NCBI RefSeq assembly: GCF_013184745.1
Contig: NZ_JAATVU010000002.1
Span: 33,902 to 97,901 of the forward strand
Length of the DNA stretch: 64,000 bases
Reading direction: 5' to 3'
DNA from: Mangrovicoccus sp. HB161399
Lineage (GTDB): Bacteria; Pseudomonadota; Alphaproteobacteria; Rhodobacterales; Rhodobacteraceae
Of this stretch, positions 34,661 through 44,281 are shown one piece after another. Within the stretch, counting starts at the first letter, position 1; every line of letters starts with the position of its first letter. Position numbers and translations under genes: made by a program. The notes below the pieces were generated by a model. That model worked only from the letters and a program-made list of their open reading frames with translations, did not search any database and was not told the origin of the DNA.

Positions 34661-35923
34661 TTACCACATCAGCTTGCGCATGTCGCCGAGCAGCGTCTTC
34701 AGCGTCACGCAGAAGCGGGCTGCCAGCGCGCCGTCGACGGCCCGGTGGTCATAGGAAAGCGACAGCGGCTGCATCAGGCGCGGCACGAATTCCGAGCCGT
34801 TCCACACCGGCGCCATCTTCGAGCGGGTCAGCCCGAGGATCGCGACTTCCGGCGCGTTGACGATCGGCGTGAAGGAGGTGCCCCCGATCCCGCCGAGCGA
34901 CGAGATGGTGAAGGTCGCGCCCGACATGTCGCCGCCCTTCAGCTCGCCCTTGCGGGCCTTGCCGGAGAGCTCCATCAGGTCCTTGGAGATCTCCACGAGG
35001 CCCTTGCGGTCCGCGTCCTTGATCACCGGAACCACCAGCCCGTTCGGCGTGTCCGCCGCGAAGCCGATGTTGTAGTAGTTCTTCTTGATCAGCTTGTCGC
35101 CGTCCGGATGCACCGAGGAATTCAGCTCCCAGTGTTCCTTCAGCGCCGAGACCGACGCCTTGATCACGAAGGACAGCAGCGTGACGCGGTAGCCATTGTC
35201 CTTGGCCATCGTGTCCATTTCCTTGCGGTACTGGTCCAGCTCCGTGATGTCCGCCTCGTCATTGTGGGTGACGGCGGGGACGTTCAGCCAGGAGCGGTGC
35301 AGCGCCGGACCCGAGATCTTCTTGATCCGGGACATCTCGACGTTCTCGATCGGGCCGAACTTCGAGAAGTCCACGGCCGGGATCGGCGGGATGCCCATGC
35401 CGCCCGAGACCGCGCCGCCCGCTGCCGGGGCCGCCGCCGGGGTGGCCGCCTTCAGCGCCTTGGCGATGTCCTCGCGCAGGATGCGGCCCTTGCGGCCGGT
35501 GCCGTTCACCTTGGCCAGATCCACGCCGAGCTGCCGCGCGAAGGCGCGGACCGACGGCGAGGCATGCGCCTTGGAGAAGCCGCTGTCGGTGACGGAGGCC
35601 GGAGCCGCCGCCGGGGCGGGCGCTGCCGCAGGCGCGGGCGCAGCCTTGGGCGCCTCCGCCTTCGGCTCTTCCTTGGCGGCCGGGGCGTCCGAGCCTTCCA
35701 GGATGAGGATCAGCGAGCCTTCCGACACGGTGTCGCCCTCGGAGACCTTGATCTCCTTGACGGTGCCTGCCGCCGGGGACGGGACTTCCATCGTCGCCTT
35801 GTCGGATTCGAGTTCCATCAGGGCGTCTTCGGCCGCCACGGTGTCGCCCACCGAGACGAGGATGCTCACCACCGGAACGTCCTTGAAATCGCCGATATCC
35901 GGAACCTTAACTTCGATTGCCAT
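34661..35923 (-). CDS. aceF: Pyruvate dehydrogenase complex E2, dihydrolipoyl acetyltransferase
   Basis: The 420-residue protein has one lipoyl domain (1-80, Lys in [12 protein letters not shown]), a linker of Ala/Pro/Lys, a peripheral-subunit-binding domain (HASPSVRAFARQLGVDLAKV, about 125-160) and the acetyltransferase core with the C-terminal catalytic motif YDHRAVDGALAARF. It transfers the acetyl group from lipoate to CoA and forms the core of the complex. E. coli AceF has three lipoyl domains; here E2 has one and E3 carries two. It lies 24 bases downstream of aceE and 12 upstream of lpdA. Confidence 0.96.
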   Translation of the reverse strand: MAIEVKVPDIGDFKDVPVVSILVSVGDTVAAEDALMELESDKATMEVPSPAAGTVKEIKVSEGDTVSEGSLILILEGSDAPAAKEEPKAEAPKAAPAPAAAPAPAAAPASVTDSGFSKAHASPSVRAFARQLGVDLAKVNGTGRKGRILREDIAKALKAATPAAAPAAGGAVSGGMGIPPIPAVDFSKFGPIENVEMSRIKKISGPALHRSWLNVPAVTHNDEADITELDQYRKEMDTMAKDNGYRVTLLSFVIKASVSALKEHWELNSSVHPDGDKLIKKNYYNIGFAADTPNGLVVPVIKDADRKGLVEISKDLMELSGKARKGELKGGDMSGATFTISSLGGIGGTSFTPIVNAPEVAILGLTRSKMAPVWNGSEFVPRLMQPLSLSYDHRAVDGALAARFCVTLKTLLGDMRKLMW

Positions 35924-35947
35924 AGTCTTGTCTCCTCGTCCGCTGCC

Positions 35948-38605
35948 TTACGACAGGCGCGGGTTCGGCTTTGCGCCGTCGATCTCGTACTTCTTCAGCG
36001 CCTTTTCGAGCTGAGCCTTGGTCACGTTGCCGGCCTTGTAGAGGTCCACCATGGCGGCGGCGGCAATGTGGTTGGCATCGACCTCGAAGAACCGGCGCAG
36101 GTTGACCCGGCTGTCCGAGCGGCCGAAGCCGTCGGTCCCGAGCACGGTGAAGCTGCGGCCCTCGGGGACGAAGCCGCGGATCTGCTCGGCATAGTTCTTC
36201 ATGTAGTCGGTCGCCGAGATGATCGGGCCGGTCGATTTCGCCAGCTGTTCGGTGACGAAGGGCACCTTCTCCTCGGCAAAGGGGTTCAGGCGGTTGGCGC
36301 GCGCGCAGTCCTGGCCGTCGCGGGCCAGTTCGTTGTACGAGGTCGCCGACCAGATCTCCGCGGTGACGCCGAAATCTTCCTCCAGCATTTCCGCCGCCTT
36401 GATCGCCTGCACCAGGATCGTGCCCGAGCCCATCAGCGTGACGTGCTTCTTGCCCGGCTTGGCGACGTCCTTGAGCTTGTAGAGGCCCTTGATGATGTCG
36501 CCTTCCGAGCCCATCGGCATGTCGGGATGGCTGTAGTTCTCGTTCATCAGCGTGAGGTAGAAGAACACGTCCTCCTGATCCTCGTACATCCGCTTCAGCC
36601 CGTGCTGCACGATCACCGCGACCTCGTGCTGGAAGGTCGGATCATAGGTGACGCAGTTCGGGATTGTGCCCGCGAGGATGTGGCTGTGCCCGTCCTCGTG
36701 CTGCAGCCCCTCGCCGTTCAGCGTGGTGCGGCCCGCGGTGCCGCCCAGCATGAAGCCGCGGCAGCGGCTGTCGCCGGCGGCCCAGGCAAGGTCGCCGATC
36801 CGCTGGAAGCCGAACATCGAGTAGTAGATGTAGAACGGGATCATCGGCACGCCGTGCACCGAATAGGAGGTCGCCGCGGCCATCCAGTCGGCCATGGCGC
36901 CTGCTTCGTTGATCCCTTCCTGCAGCACCTGGCCGTCGACGCTCTCCTTGTAGAACATCATCTGGTCGGCATCCTGGGGCGTATAGTTCTGCCCCAGCGG
37001 GTTGTAGATGCCCACCGAGCGGAACAGGCCCTCCATGCCGAAGGTGCGGCTTTCGTCGGGGACGATCGGAACGACCTGCTTGCCGATCTTCTTGTCGCGC
37101 AGCAGCGTGGTCAGGATCCGCACGAAGGCCATCGTGGTGGAGATGTGCCGGTCGCCGGTGCCCTGCAGCTCCTTCGAGAAGGCCGAGAGTGCGGGGATTT
37201 CCAGCTTCGGCGCATCGTGGTGCCGTTTCGGGAACTCGCCGCCGAGCGCCTTGCGGCGGTCCGCCAGATAGGCCTTCTGGGCGTTGTTCAGCTTGACGAA
37301 GGGCGCCTTCGGCAGGTCCTCGTCGGTGACCGGGATGTTGAACCGGTCGCGCATCGCGCGCAGCTGGTCCTCGGCCATCTTCTTCTGCTGGTGGGTGGTG
37401 TTCTGGCCTTCGCCGGCCGTGCCCATCCCGTAGCCCTTGACCGTCTTCACCAGGAGACAGGTCGGCTGGCCCTGGGTCTTGGTCGCGCGGTCGAAGGCGG
37501 TGTAGACCTTCTGCACGTCATGTCCGCCGCGGCGCAGATCCCAGATCTGCTCGTCGGTCCAGTCCTCGACCAGCGCCGCCGTCTCCGGGTACTTGCCGAA
37601 GAAATGCTTGCGGATATAGGCGCCGTCCTTCGACTTGAAGGTCTGGTAGTCGCCGTCGATGGTCTCGTCCATCAGCTGGCGCAGCTTGCCGGAAGTGTCC
37701 TTCTCCAGCAGCTCGTCCCAGCCGCGGCCCCAGAGCAGCTTGATGACTTCCCAGCCGGCGCCGCGGAATGCGCCTTCGAGCTCCTGCACGATCTTCGAGT
37801 TGCCGCGGACCGGGCCGTCGAGGCGCTGCAGGTTGCAGTTCACCACGAAGATCAGGTTGTCGAGCTTCTCGCGGGCGGCAAGGGAGATCGCGCCGAGGGA
37901 CTCGGGCTCGTCCATCTCGCCGTCGCCGAGGAAGCACCAGACCTTGCGGTCGGATTTCGGGATCAGGCCCCGGTTCTCCATGTATTTCATGAAGCGGGCC
38001 TGGTAGATCGCGCAGAGCGGGCCGAGGCCCATCGAGACCGTCGGGAACTGCCAGTAATCCGGCATCAGCCACGGGTGCGGATATGAGGAGAGGCCGCCGC
38101 CGTTCGATTCCGAGCGGAAGTTCTCCATCTGCTCCTCGGTCAGGCGGCCCTCCATGAAGGAGCGCGCGTAGATGCCGGGAACGATGTGGCCCTGGAAGAA
38201 GACGAGATCGCCCAGATTGGTGGCCGAACGGGCGCGCCAGAAATGGTTCAGGCCGACATCGTAGAGCGCCGCCGAAGAGGCGAAGGACGCGATATGGCCG
38301 CCGTATTCGGAGCTTTCCTTGTTCCGCCGTACCACGGTCGCCATGGCGTTCCAGCGGTTGATCGTGCGGATCCGCCATTCCATTTCGAGATCGCCCGGGT
38401 AATCGGGCTGGTCATCCACGGGGATGGTGTTCTGGTAGGGGGTCGTGGCCGAGAACGGGAGCATCGCGCCGGCGGCGCGGGCCTGCTGCACCGCCTTGTC
38501 CAGAAGGAAATGGGCACGATCCGCGCCGTCCCGTTCGATGACATCGGCAATTGCCTCCTGCCATTCCTGGGATTCAACCGGGTCGATATCAGGCTGATCT
38601 TTCAT
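35948..38605 (-). CDS. aceE: Pyruvate dehydrogenase E1, homodimeric type
   Basis: The 885-residue protein is the large homodimeric E1 (E. coli AceE is 887 residues). Family segments include YPGDLEMEWRIRTINRWNAM, the substrate-channel region GHIASFASSAALYDVG, the thiamine diphosphate motif starting at LGDGEMDEPES and ending in VVNCNLQRLDGPVRGN, and HVTLMGSGTILVQAIKAAE. It decarboxylates pyruvate and acetylates E2 lipoate. Many alphaproteobacteria instead use separate alpha and beta E1 subunits, so this is the AceE-type complex. It begins the operon; an AT-richer 302-base gap upstream holds the promoter. Confidence 0.97.
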   Translation of the reverse strand: MKDQPDIDPVESQEWQEAIADVIERDGADRAHFLLDKAVQQARAAGAMLPFSATTPYQNTIPVDDQPDYPGDLEMEWRIRTINRWNAMATVVRRNKESSEYGGHIASFASSAALYDVGLNHFWRARSATNLGDLVFFQGHIVPGIYARSFMEGRLTEEQMENFRSESNGGGLSSYPHPWLMPDYWQFPTVSMGLGPLCAIYQARFMKYMENRGLIPKSDRKVWCFLGDGEMDEPESLGAISLAAREKLDNLIFVVNCNLQRLDGPVRGNSKIVQELEGAFRGAGWEVIKLLWGRGWDELLEKDTSGKLRQLMDETIDGDYQTFKSKDGAYIRKHFFGKYPETAALVEDWTDEQIWDLRRGGHDVQKVYTAFDRATKTQGQPTCLLVKTVKGYGMGTAGEGQNTTHQQKKMAEDQLRAMRDRFNIPVTDEDLPKAPFVKLNNAQKAYLADRRKALGGEFPKRHHDAPKLEIPALSAFSKELQGTGDRHISTTMAFVRILTTLLRDKKIGKQVVPIVPDESRTFGMEGLFRSVGIYNPLGQNYTPQDADQMMFYKESVDGQVLQEGINEAGAMADWMAAATSYSVHGVPMIPFYIYYSMFGFQRIGDLAWAAGDSRCRGFMLGGTAGRTTLNGEGLQHEDGHSHILAGTIPNCVTYDPTFQHEVAVIVQHGLKRMYEDQEDVFFYLTLMNENYSHPDMPMGSEGDIIKGLYKLKDVAKPGKKHVTLMGSGTILVQAIKAAEMLEEDFGVTAEIWSATSYNELARDGQDCARANRLNPFAEEKVPFVTEQLAKSTGPIISATDYMKNYAEQIRGFVPEGRSFTVLGTDGFGRSDSRVNLRRFFEVDANHIAAAAMVDLYKAGNVTKAQLEKALKKYEIDGAKPNPRLS

Positions 38606-38907
38606 GGAATCTCTTCCCGTGCATGAAGCACACCAAGAGAACCCGCTGAATCGGCCCCTCCCAGTGCAGTTTTCTCCCGGGCCGGAGTTGCGGAAACGAT
38701 GAGTTTTCCAGCCCAGGCATTCAGATCTTGGCGATTATTTTATTGCGCGCTTCAGGGTGGCTCCCTATCAATCTTATGCGCAAGATTATTTCGCTCTTGT
38801 TCTTCGTTTTGCTGGTATTTTCAAGGCACTAGCTACTGATACAGTCAGCGCTCTTTACCTACAGGACAGATTTCGGAGCGGACACCCCCCTGCTCGCATA
38901 ACCGCCC
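38606..38907. other. Intergenic region upstream of aceE
   Basis: 302 bases, distinctly AT-richer than the surroundings (for example GCGATTATTTTATTGCGCGC at 38732-38751). It contains the aceE promoter and the 3' end region of the dld operon on the same strand. No individual promoter or binding site could be fixed. Confidence 0.5.
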
Positions 38908-40617
38908 TTACCGGGCTGCATGGCCACAATTATCTGTCCCGTAGTGCTTGTCACGCGACATTTTTCCTATGCCCGGATTCATCGAATTGGTCGGGTCACA
39001 GGCCTTATAATGCGCAGCAAGGTCCGGTTTGGCCAGATAGAGATGGCCCACATTGTGCTCGGCCGGATACTCCGCGCCGCGGGAATCGAGGATTTCCAGC
39101 ATTTCCGCTTTCAGCGCCTTCGCATCCACGCCCTTCCTGACGATGTAGTCCTGGTGCAGGACATGGCACATGAAATGGCCGTAATAGAGGCTGGAGACCA
39201 GCTTGTCCGCGATATGGGCGGGCAGCACCTCCAGCCAGTCGCGGTCGTTGCGCCGGAGCGCGATGTCGAGCGCCAGGATGTCCTCGACCTCGCCGGCATG
39301 GACATGCTGGTAGCGCACGGCCGCGCCCGCAGCGGCGAAGCGGTTCAGCCCGGCGATCTTGGCCTCCCGCGGGGCGCAGGCGAAGAAATCGCCCTCCCGG
39401 CCGCCGAACAGCTCGGGCAGCAGCCGCTCGGCCTCGGCGATGCCGCCGTCATGCATCTTCAGGATCAGGTGGTGCTCGTAGCGGTCGCGCCACTGCCGCA
39501 GCCGCTCCGGCAGGTGCTCGGGCCAGAGCCGCGCCAGGAGCTGCATGAAACGGTCGGTGAAGCCCTTGGTGGGCCCGAACTTGTTCAGCCGCGCGTCGAT
39601 GGCTCCCTTGATGGCGAAGAAGGCCGGCAGCCGGTCGGTGCCGAGCTTGTCGATCATCACCACCGTGTCCTTGCCGTATTTCGCCGAGATGTCGAACACC
39701 TCTCGATGCATGTACTCGGCGGAGACCGGCAGGGTCTCGAACCCGGCAAGGATGCGGCGGCGCAGCTCGGTCAGGTCCGAGGGATCGTTGGTGCCGATGT
39801 AGAAGACCTGCTCCGCCCCGTTGACCGGATAGGTGTCAAGCCGCACGGCAAACACCGCCAGCTTGCCCGCGCACCCGGCCGCCTCGTAGAGCCTGCGCTT
39901 GTCCGCATTGAACCGCGCCGGCGTGTCCGCCTCGACGTCCCGCACGCGTGCCGCATAGTCGGTGTCGGACGCCTTGCGGTTGGTCGGCGCCGTGGCGTCG
40001 TGGTTGTAGTCGCCCTTCTCGAGCCGGACGAGGATCTCCTCGGGCGTGCTGCCGAGGTCGATGCCCAGATGGTTCACCAGCTCCAGCTCGCCCGCCTCGG
40101 AGATCCGCGCGTAGAGCGCCAGCTCGGTATAGCTCGGCCCGCGCTCGACCAGCGAGCCGCCCGAGTTGTTGCAGACGCCGCCGGTGATCGAGGCGCCGAT
40201 GCAGGAGGATCCGATCTCGGAATGCGGCTTGCGGCCGAGCGGCTTCAGCAGCTTCTCCAGGCTGAACAGGGTCGCGCCGGGGAAGCTGAGGATCTGCCGT
40301 CCCTGCTGCAGGGTGTGGATGGCGTCCATCCGGTTGGTGTTGACCAGCACCACGCCGCGGTCGTAGCGGCCCTTCGGCGTGGAGCCTTCTGTAAGGCCGG
40401 TATTGGCCGCCTGCATGATGACGATCTTGTCGGCCGCGACGCAGGCCTCCAGCACCTTCCACTGCTCCAGCAGCGTGCCCGGCCGGACAACCGCCAGCGC
40501 GTCGCCCTCGCCCGAGCGGAACCCCTTGCGGAACCGCTCGGTCGCCTTGTCTCCGGTCAGGACGTGGCGGCGCCCGACCACGCTCCTGAGGGTTTCCACC
40601 AGATCGTGATCGGTCAT
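38908..40617 (-). CDS. dld: FAD-dependent, membrane-associated D-lactate dehydrogenase
   Basis: The 569-residue protein matches E. coli Dld (571). The N-terminal FAD-binding domain shows IMQAANTGLTEGSTPKGRYD, HSEIGSSCIGASITGGVCNN and SGGSLVERGPSYTELALYAR; the C-terminal half is the Dld membrane-binding cap domain (YYGHFMCHVLHQDYIVRKG, HNVGHLY, DPTNSMNPGIGKMS). It oxidises D-lactate to pyruvate and passes electrons to quinone on the inner face of the membrane. The second of two close ATGs is chosen because AAGGA is eight bases from it and overlaps the first. It starts 22 bases after the TRAP permease gene and is probably cotranscribed with it. Confidence 0.95.
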   Translation of the reverse strand: MTDHDLVETLRSVVGRRHVLTGDKATERFRKGFRSGEGDALAVVRPGTLLEQWKVLEACVAADKIVIMQAANTGLTEGSTPKGRYDRGVVLVNTNRMDAIHTLQQGRQILSFPGATLFSLEKLLKPLGRKPHSEIGSSCIGASITGGVCNNSGGSLVERGPSYTELALYARISEAGELELVNHLGIDLGSTPEEILVRLEKGDYNHDATAPTNRKASDTDYAARVRDVEADTPARFNADKRRLYEAAGCAGKLAVFAVRLDTYPVNGAEQVFYIGTNDPSDLTELRRRILAGFETLPVSAEYMHREVFDISAKYGKDTVVMIDKLGTDRLPAFFAIKGAIDARLNKFGPTKGFTDRFMQLLARLWPEHLPERLRQWRDRYEHHLILKMHDGGIAEAERLLPELFGGREGDFFACAPREAKIAGLNRFAAAGAAVRYQHVHAGEVEDILALDIALRRNDRDWLEVLPAHIADKLVSSLYYGHFMCHVLHQDYIVRKGVDAKALKAEMLEILDSRGAEYPAEHNVGHLYLAKPDLAAHYKACDPTNSMNPGIGKMSRDKHYGTDNCGHAAR

Positions 40618-40639
40618 CGCCGTCATCCTTTCGAAGGTG

Positions 40640-42730
40640 TCAGTAGGCCACCGATGGCAGCCAGGTCGCGAGCGCGGGCCACAGGAAGACCAGCGCGAGG
40701 CCCAGAAGCTGCAGCAGCACGAAGGGAACGATGCCCTTGTAGATGTCCATCAGCTTGATTTCCGGGGGGCAGACACCCTTCAGGTAGAAGAGCGCGAAGC
40801 CCACGGGCGGGGTCAGGAACGAGGTCTGCAATGTCACCGCGACAAGGATGACGAACCAGACCAGCGCGGCATCGTCAAGCTCGCCGAAGCCCGGGATCGC
40901 CAGGTCGAGGCCGGCGATGACCGGCGCCATCAGCGGCAGCACGATCAGCGTGATCTCGATGTAGTCGAGCACGAACCCCAGCAGGAAGACGATGAACAGG
41001 ATGAAGATGACGGTGCCGTTCGGACCGAAGCCCGCGCCGGTGATCATCTCCTCGATCAGGAAATCGCCGCCGAGCTCGCGCAGCACGAAGGAGAAGACCG
41101 TCGCGCCGAGGAAGATGGCGAAGATGTAGGCGGTTGTATTGAAGGTCGCCTTGCAGACGTTCCAGAGCTTGCGGAAGGTGAATTTCCGGTAGAGCACTGC
41201 CAGCAGCGTCGCGCCGAGCGCGCCGACGCCCGAGGCCTCGGTCGGCGTCGTGATGCCCGCGAAGATGGACCCCAGCACGGCGAGGATCAGGCCCAGCGTC
41301 GGCAGGACCGCGATCGCCACGTCCTTCACCGCCTGCCAGTCCGGCGCCTTGGCACCGGCCGGAACCGGGGCGACGTCACGCTTCACCAGCGCGATGACGA
41401 AGATGTAGACGAGGTAGAGAATGCCCAGGATCACGCCCGGGAAGACGGCGGCCATGAACAGGTCGCCGACCGACAGCGCCATCTGGTCGGCCATGATCAC
41501 CAGCATGATCGACGGCGGGATCAGGATGCCCAGCGTCCCGGAGGCCGCGACGACGCCCGCGCCCAGCGGCTTCGAGTAGTTCTGCGCCATCATCGAGGGC
41601 AGCGACAGCACGCCCAGCAGCACGACCGAGGCGCCGATGATGCCGGTGGAGGCGGCGAGGATGATGCCGATCAGAGTCACGGTCAGCGCCAGGCCGCCGC
41701 GCACGGTGCCGAAGAGCCGCTGCATCGCGGTCATCAGCTTTTCCGCCACGCCGGACTCGTCCAGCATCAGCCCCATGAAGATGAACATCGGCAGCGCGAC
41801 CATCACCGGGTTGGCCATGGTGGCGTAGATCCGGTTCACCGTCGCGCCGAGGGTCAGGTAGTCGAGCCCGGTCAGCGTGCCCTCGAAGCTGTCCCAGCCG
41901 ATCATCGCGGGGAAGCCGAAGAGGTCGTTGTCGTACATGAAGGCGATGCCGCAGAACAGCACGCCGACGCCCGCCAGCGTCCAGGCCACCGGGAAGCCGG
42001 TGAAGAGCAGCGCGATGAAGGTCAGGAACATCGCGATGACCAGCTTCTCCTCGGTATATTCGACGAGGAAGGTCAGCGCATAGCCGGCGACGGCGAAGGC
42101 CAGCAGGGCCAGCAGGATGATCCGCAGGTCCTTGCCCTTCCGCTCGGAGGGACCGCCGAAGATCAGCGCGTGCACGTCATGGATCAGCCGCGCCGCCGCC
42201 GCGAGGCCCAGCAGGATGAAGCTGATCGGGATGACCGATTTCAGGATCCAGCGGTAGGGCAGGCCCGAGGGGCTGTCCGAGCTCTCGTTGACGCGGAAGC
42301 TCTCGTGGAAATAGTCGTAGCCCTGGTCGACCATCAGCCAGATGAACGGCGCCAGCAGCGCGAGGATGCCGATCACCTCGATCACCCGCTGCGCGCGGCG
42401 GCTCAGCTGCATGTGCAGCAGGTCGACGCGGACATGGCTGTCGGTGACCAGCGCGTAGGAGATGCCGACCATGGTGACCAGCCCGTAGAGATGCCATTGC
42501 AGCTCGTCGAGCTTGGGGAAGTTCATGTTGAAGGCATAGCGCATCACCACCTGGGACACGATCGCGAGCACCAGCAGGACATTGGCCAGCATCACCACAT
42601 GGCCGACGGTCTTCACCCCGGCCTCGATCGCCTTGGCGACCGGCTGGTCGTCGATGTCCGGGTGCTCGAGCAGCCCCTCGTAGGTGCCGACGGGATCCGC
42701 CAGCCGGTCTTCCTGTTGATAGCCTTGCAT
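40640..42730 (-). CDS. TRAP transporter fused permease (DctQ-DctM)
   Basis: The 696-residue membrane protein fuses the small DctQ subunit (about 1-190, four helices; VVMRYAFNMNFPKLDELQWH is typical) to the large DctM subunit (about 205-696, about 12 helices; GIILAASTGIIGASVVLLGV, SGTLGILIPPSIMLVIMADQ, FVLDYIEITLIVLPLMAPVI). It imports an organic anion with Na+ using the periplasmic receptor encoded just upstream. The substrate is not given by sequence; dld downstream suggests lactate or another 2-hydroxy acid. ATG at MQGYQQ is preferred over an upstream open extension lacking homology. Confidence 0.94.
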   Translation of the reverse strand: MQGYQQEDRLADPVGTYEGLLEHPDIDDQPVAKAIEAGVKTVGHVVMLANVLLVLAIVSQVVMRYAFNMNFPKLDELQWHLYGLVTMVGISYALVTDSHVRVDLLHMQLSRRAQRVIEVIGILALLAPFIWLMVDQGYDYFHESFRVNESSDSPSGLPYRWILKSVIPISFILLGLAAAARLIHDVHALIFGGPSERKGKDLRIILLALLAFAVAGYALTFLVEYTEEKLVIAMFLTFIALLFTGFPVAWTLAGVGVLFCGIAFMYDNDLFGFPAMIGWDSFEGTLTGLDYLTLGATVNRIYATMANPVMVALPMFIFMGLMLDESGVAEKLMTAMQRLFGTVRGGLALTVTLIGIILAASTGIIGASVVLLGVLSLPSMMAQNYSKPLGAGVVAASGTLGILIPPSIMLVIMADQMALSVGDLFMAAVFPGVILGILYLVYIFVIALVKRDVAPVPAGAKAPDWQAVKDVAIAVLPTLGLILAVLGSIFAGITTPTEASGVGALGATLLAVLYRKFTFRKLWNVCKATFNTTAYIFAIFLGATVFSFVLRELGGDFLIEEMITGAGFGPNGTVIFILFIVFLLGFVLDYIEITLIVLPLMAPVIAGLDLAIPGFGELDDAALVWFVILVAVTLQTSFLTPPVGFALFYLKGVCPPEIKLMDIYKGIVPFVLLQLLGLALVFLWPALATWLPSVAY

Positions 42731-42832
42731 CGCGCGTCGTCCTCGTCCCTCTGCCCCGGCCTGGCGCCGGGGATGCTCTGCGTCATGAAAGATGGCGGCC
42801 TCCTTTGCGGCGGGCCGGACCGGAAACACGGA

Positions 42833-42855
42833 CCGGGGCGCCTCAGGCGCCCCGG
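42833..42855 (-). promoter_or_regulatory. Intercistronic hairpin between dctP-like and permease genes
   Basis: A perfect ten-pair stem CCGGGGCGCC / GGCGCCCCGG with loop TGA (minus strand) lies 25 bases after the receptor stop. There is no T-run on the transcribed strand. It probably acts as a 3'-end stabiliser or attenuator, making receptor mRNA more abundant than permease mRNA. Confidence 0.6.
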
Positions 42856-42879
42856 AAAAGTCGTCTCACGCGCGGCGGA

Positions 42880-43932
42880 TCACTTCCGCGGCAGGAAGGC
42901 GTTGACCTTCCACACCTCGTAGCCGTCGCGGAATTCCGACAGGTCGGCCCAGACCTTGGCGAAGAACGGGTCGTTCGCTGCCTCCTCGGCGGCAACCTCG
43001 TCCCAGGCAGCCTCGAAGGCGGCCAGCATTTCCGGCGACCACTGCTCGATCGTCACGCCGTTGTTCTCGACATTGTCGTTCATGACGGCGAACTGGGACG
43101 CCTCGCCCTCGGCGAAGCTGTCGGCCAGCGAGGCCTTGCAGGCATTCTGCAGGATCGCTTTGTGCTGCTCGGACATCTCGTTGTAGACGTCCTTGTTCAC
43201 CAGCAGCTCGAAGAAGGTCGCCTGCTGGTGCCAGCCGGGGAAGTAGTTGTACTTCACCAGCTTGGAGAAGCCCAGGCGGGTGTCCACGGCCGGCATGGAG
43301 AATTCGGTCGCCTCGATGGCGCCCTTCTCCAGCGACGGGAAGATCTCGCCGCCCGGGATCAGCGACACGGCTGCGCCCATCTTTTCCAGCACCTTGCCGC
43401 CGAGGCCGTAGAAGCGGATCTTCAGCCCCTGCAGGTCCTCGGGGGAGTTGATCTCCTCGGCGAACCAGCCGGCGGTTTCCGGCGCGTTCAGCGCGCAGGG
43501 GATGACGGTGACATTGTAGCCGCCCTCGTCATACATTTCCTGGTACAGCTTCAGGCCGTTGCCGTAGAACATCCAGGCCATGAATTCGCCCGCATCCGGG
43601 CCGAAGGGAACCGCCGAGAAGATCGGCGAGGCCGGCATCTTGCCTGCCCAGTAGCCCGAGATCGTGTAGCCCGAGTTCACCTTGCCGGTGGAGACCGCGT
43701 CGAGGATCTCGAAGGGCGGAACCAGCTTGCCCGGCTCGTAGATGCGCATCTGCAGCGTGCCGCCGGACATCAGCTCCAGCTGTTCGGCGACGCGCGGCAG
43801 CGGCGTGCCGAGGCCCGGCAGGGCGGTCGAGAACGCGACCGGGGTCTTCAGCAGCAGCTTGTCGGCGGCTTCGGCCATCGGTGCGGCAAGCACGCCGACA
43901 GCGGCCGCGAGGCCGATAAGGGATTTCATCAT
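42880..43932 (-). CDS. TRAP transporter periplasmic solute receptor (DctP family)
   Basis: The 350-residue protein starts with a signal peptide (MMKSLIGLAAAVGVLAAPMAEA) and shows DctP/TAXI-type features: LKTPVAFSTALPGLGTPLPR, GTLQMRIYEPGKLVPPFEIL, the segment LQGLKIRFYGLGGKVLEKMG containing the Arg that grips the substrate carboxylate, and GAIEATEFSMPAVDTRLGF. This belongs to the receptor subgroup often paired with lactate, 2-oxoacid or mannonate systems. GGAGGA precedes two adjacent ATGs; the first is used here. It is the first gene of a dctP - dctQM - dld unit and is divergent from a GntR regulator. Confidence 0.93.
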   Translation of the reverse strand: MMKSLIGLAAAVGVLAAPMAEAADKLLLKTPVAFSTALPGLGTPLPRVAEQLELMSGGTLQMRIYEPGKLVPPFEILDAVSTGKVNSGYTISGYWAGKMPASPIFSAVPFGPDAGEFMAWMFYGNGLKLYQEMYDEGGYNVTVIPCALNAPETAGWFAEEINSPEDLQGLKIRFYGLGGKVLEKMGAAVSLIPGGEIFPSLEKGAIEATEFSMPAVDTRLGFSKLVKYNYFPGWHQQATFFELLVNKDVYNEMSEQHKAILQNACKASLADSFAEGEASQFAVMNDNVENNGVTIEQWSPEMLAAFEAAWDEVAAEEAANDPFFAKVWADLSEFRDGYEVWKVNAFLPRK

Positions 43933-44281
43933 ATGCTCCTCCAAAAGCGTACCGGCGCCCGTCCGGGCGCCGCGAATGACGGGCGCCTTCCCGCACCCCC
44001 CTCTGAGTGGTTCATAAAGTTGACCATCACATGCGAGAACCCGGATTCCGGGCGATGCGGCAACCTTACACACCCCTGACGCCTCCATAACGAAGACATC
44101 CCGAAAATGTCAAACGTTTAAGGCCATGTAAACGCTAGGTAAGTTTCACTAGCCACAACCATATCACATACCGGATCACGGAAAATCGCATGACTGGCCG
44201 CGTTTTGCGATGGAAATGCCCGCGCCGCCTGTGGGATAGTCGCTTGACCTCAACGCTGGATCTTCACCGCAGGCCCGCAAC
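43933..44281. promoter_or_regulatory. Divergent control region of the TRAP/lactate operon
   Basis: 349 bases between dctP-like and gntR genes, AT-richer in the centre. The palindrome AAACGTTT (44114-44121) and the nearby TGTAAACGCTAGG share AAACG and form a loose inverted pair (TCAAACGTTTAAGGCCATGT). This is a candidate GntR operator or promoter overlap; no defined consensus was matched. Confidence 0.4.

Noticed and set aside
32612..38086. Very long plus-strand open frame opposite aceE-aceF-lpdA
   Set aside because: It is antisense to three certain genes and its His/Arg/Asp-rich translation is the expected mirror of GC-rich codons.
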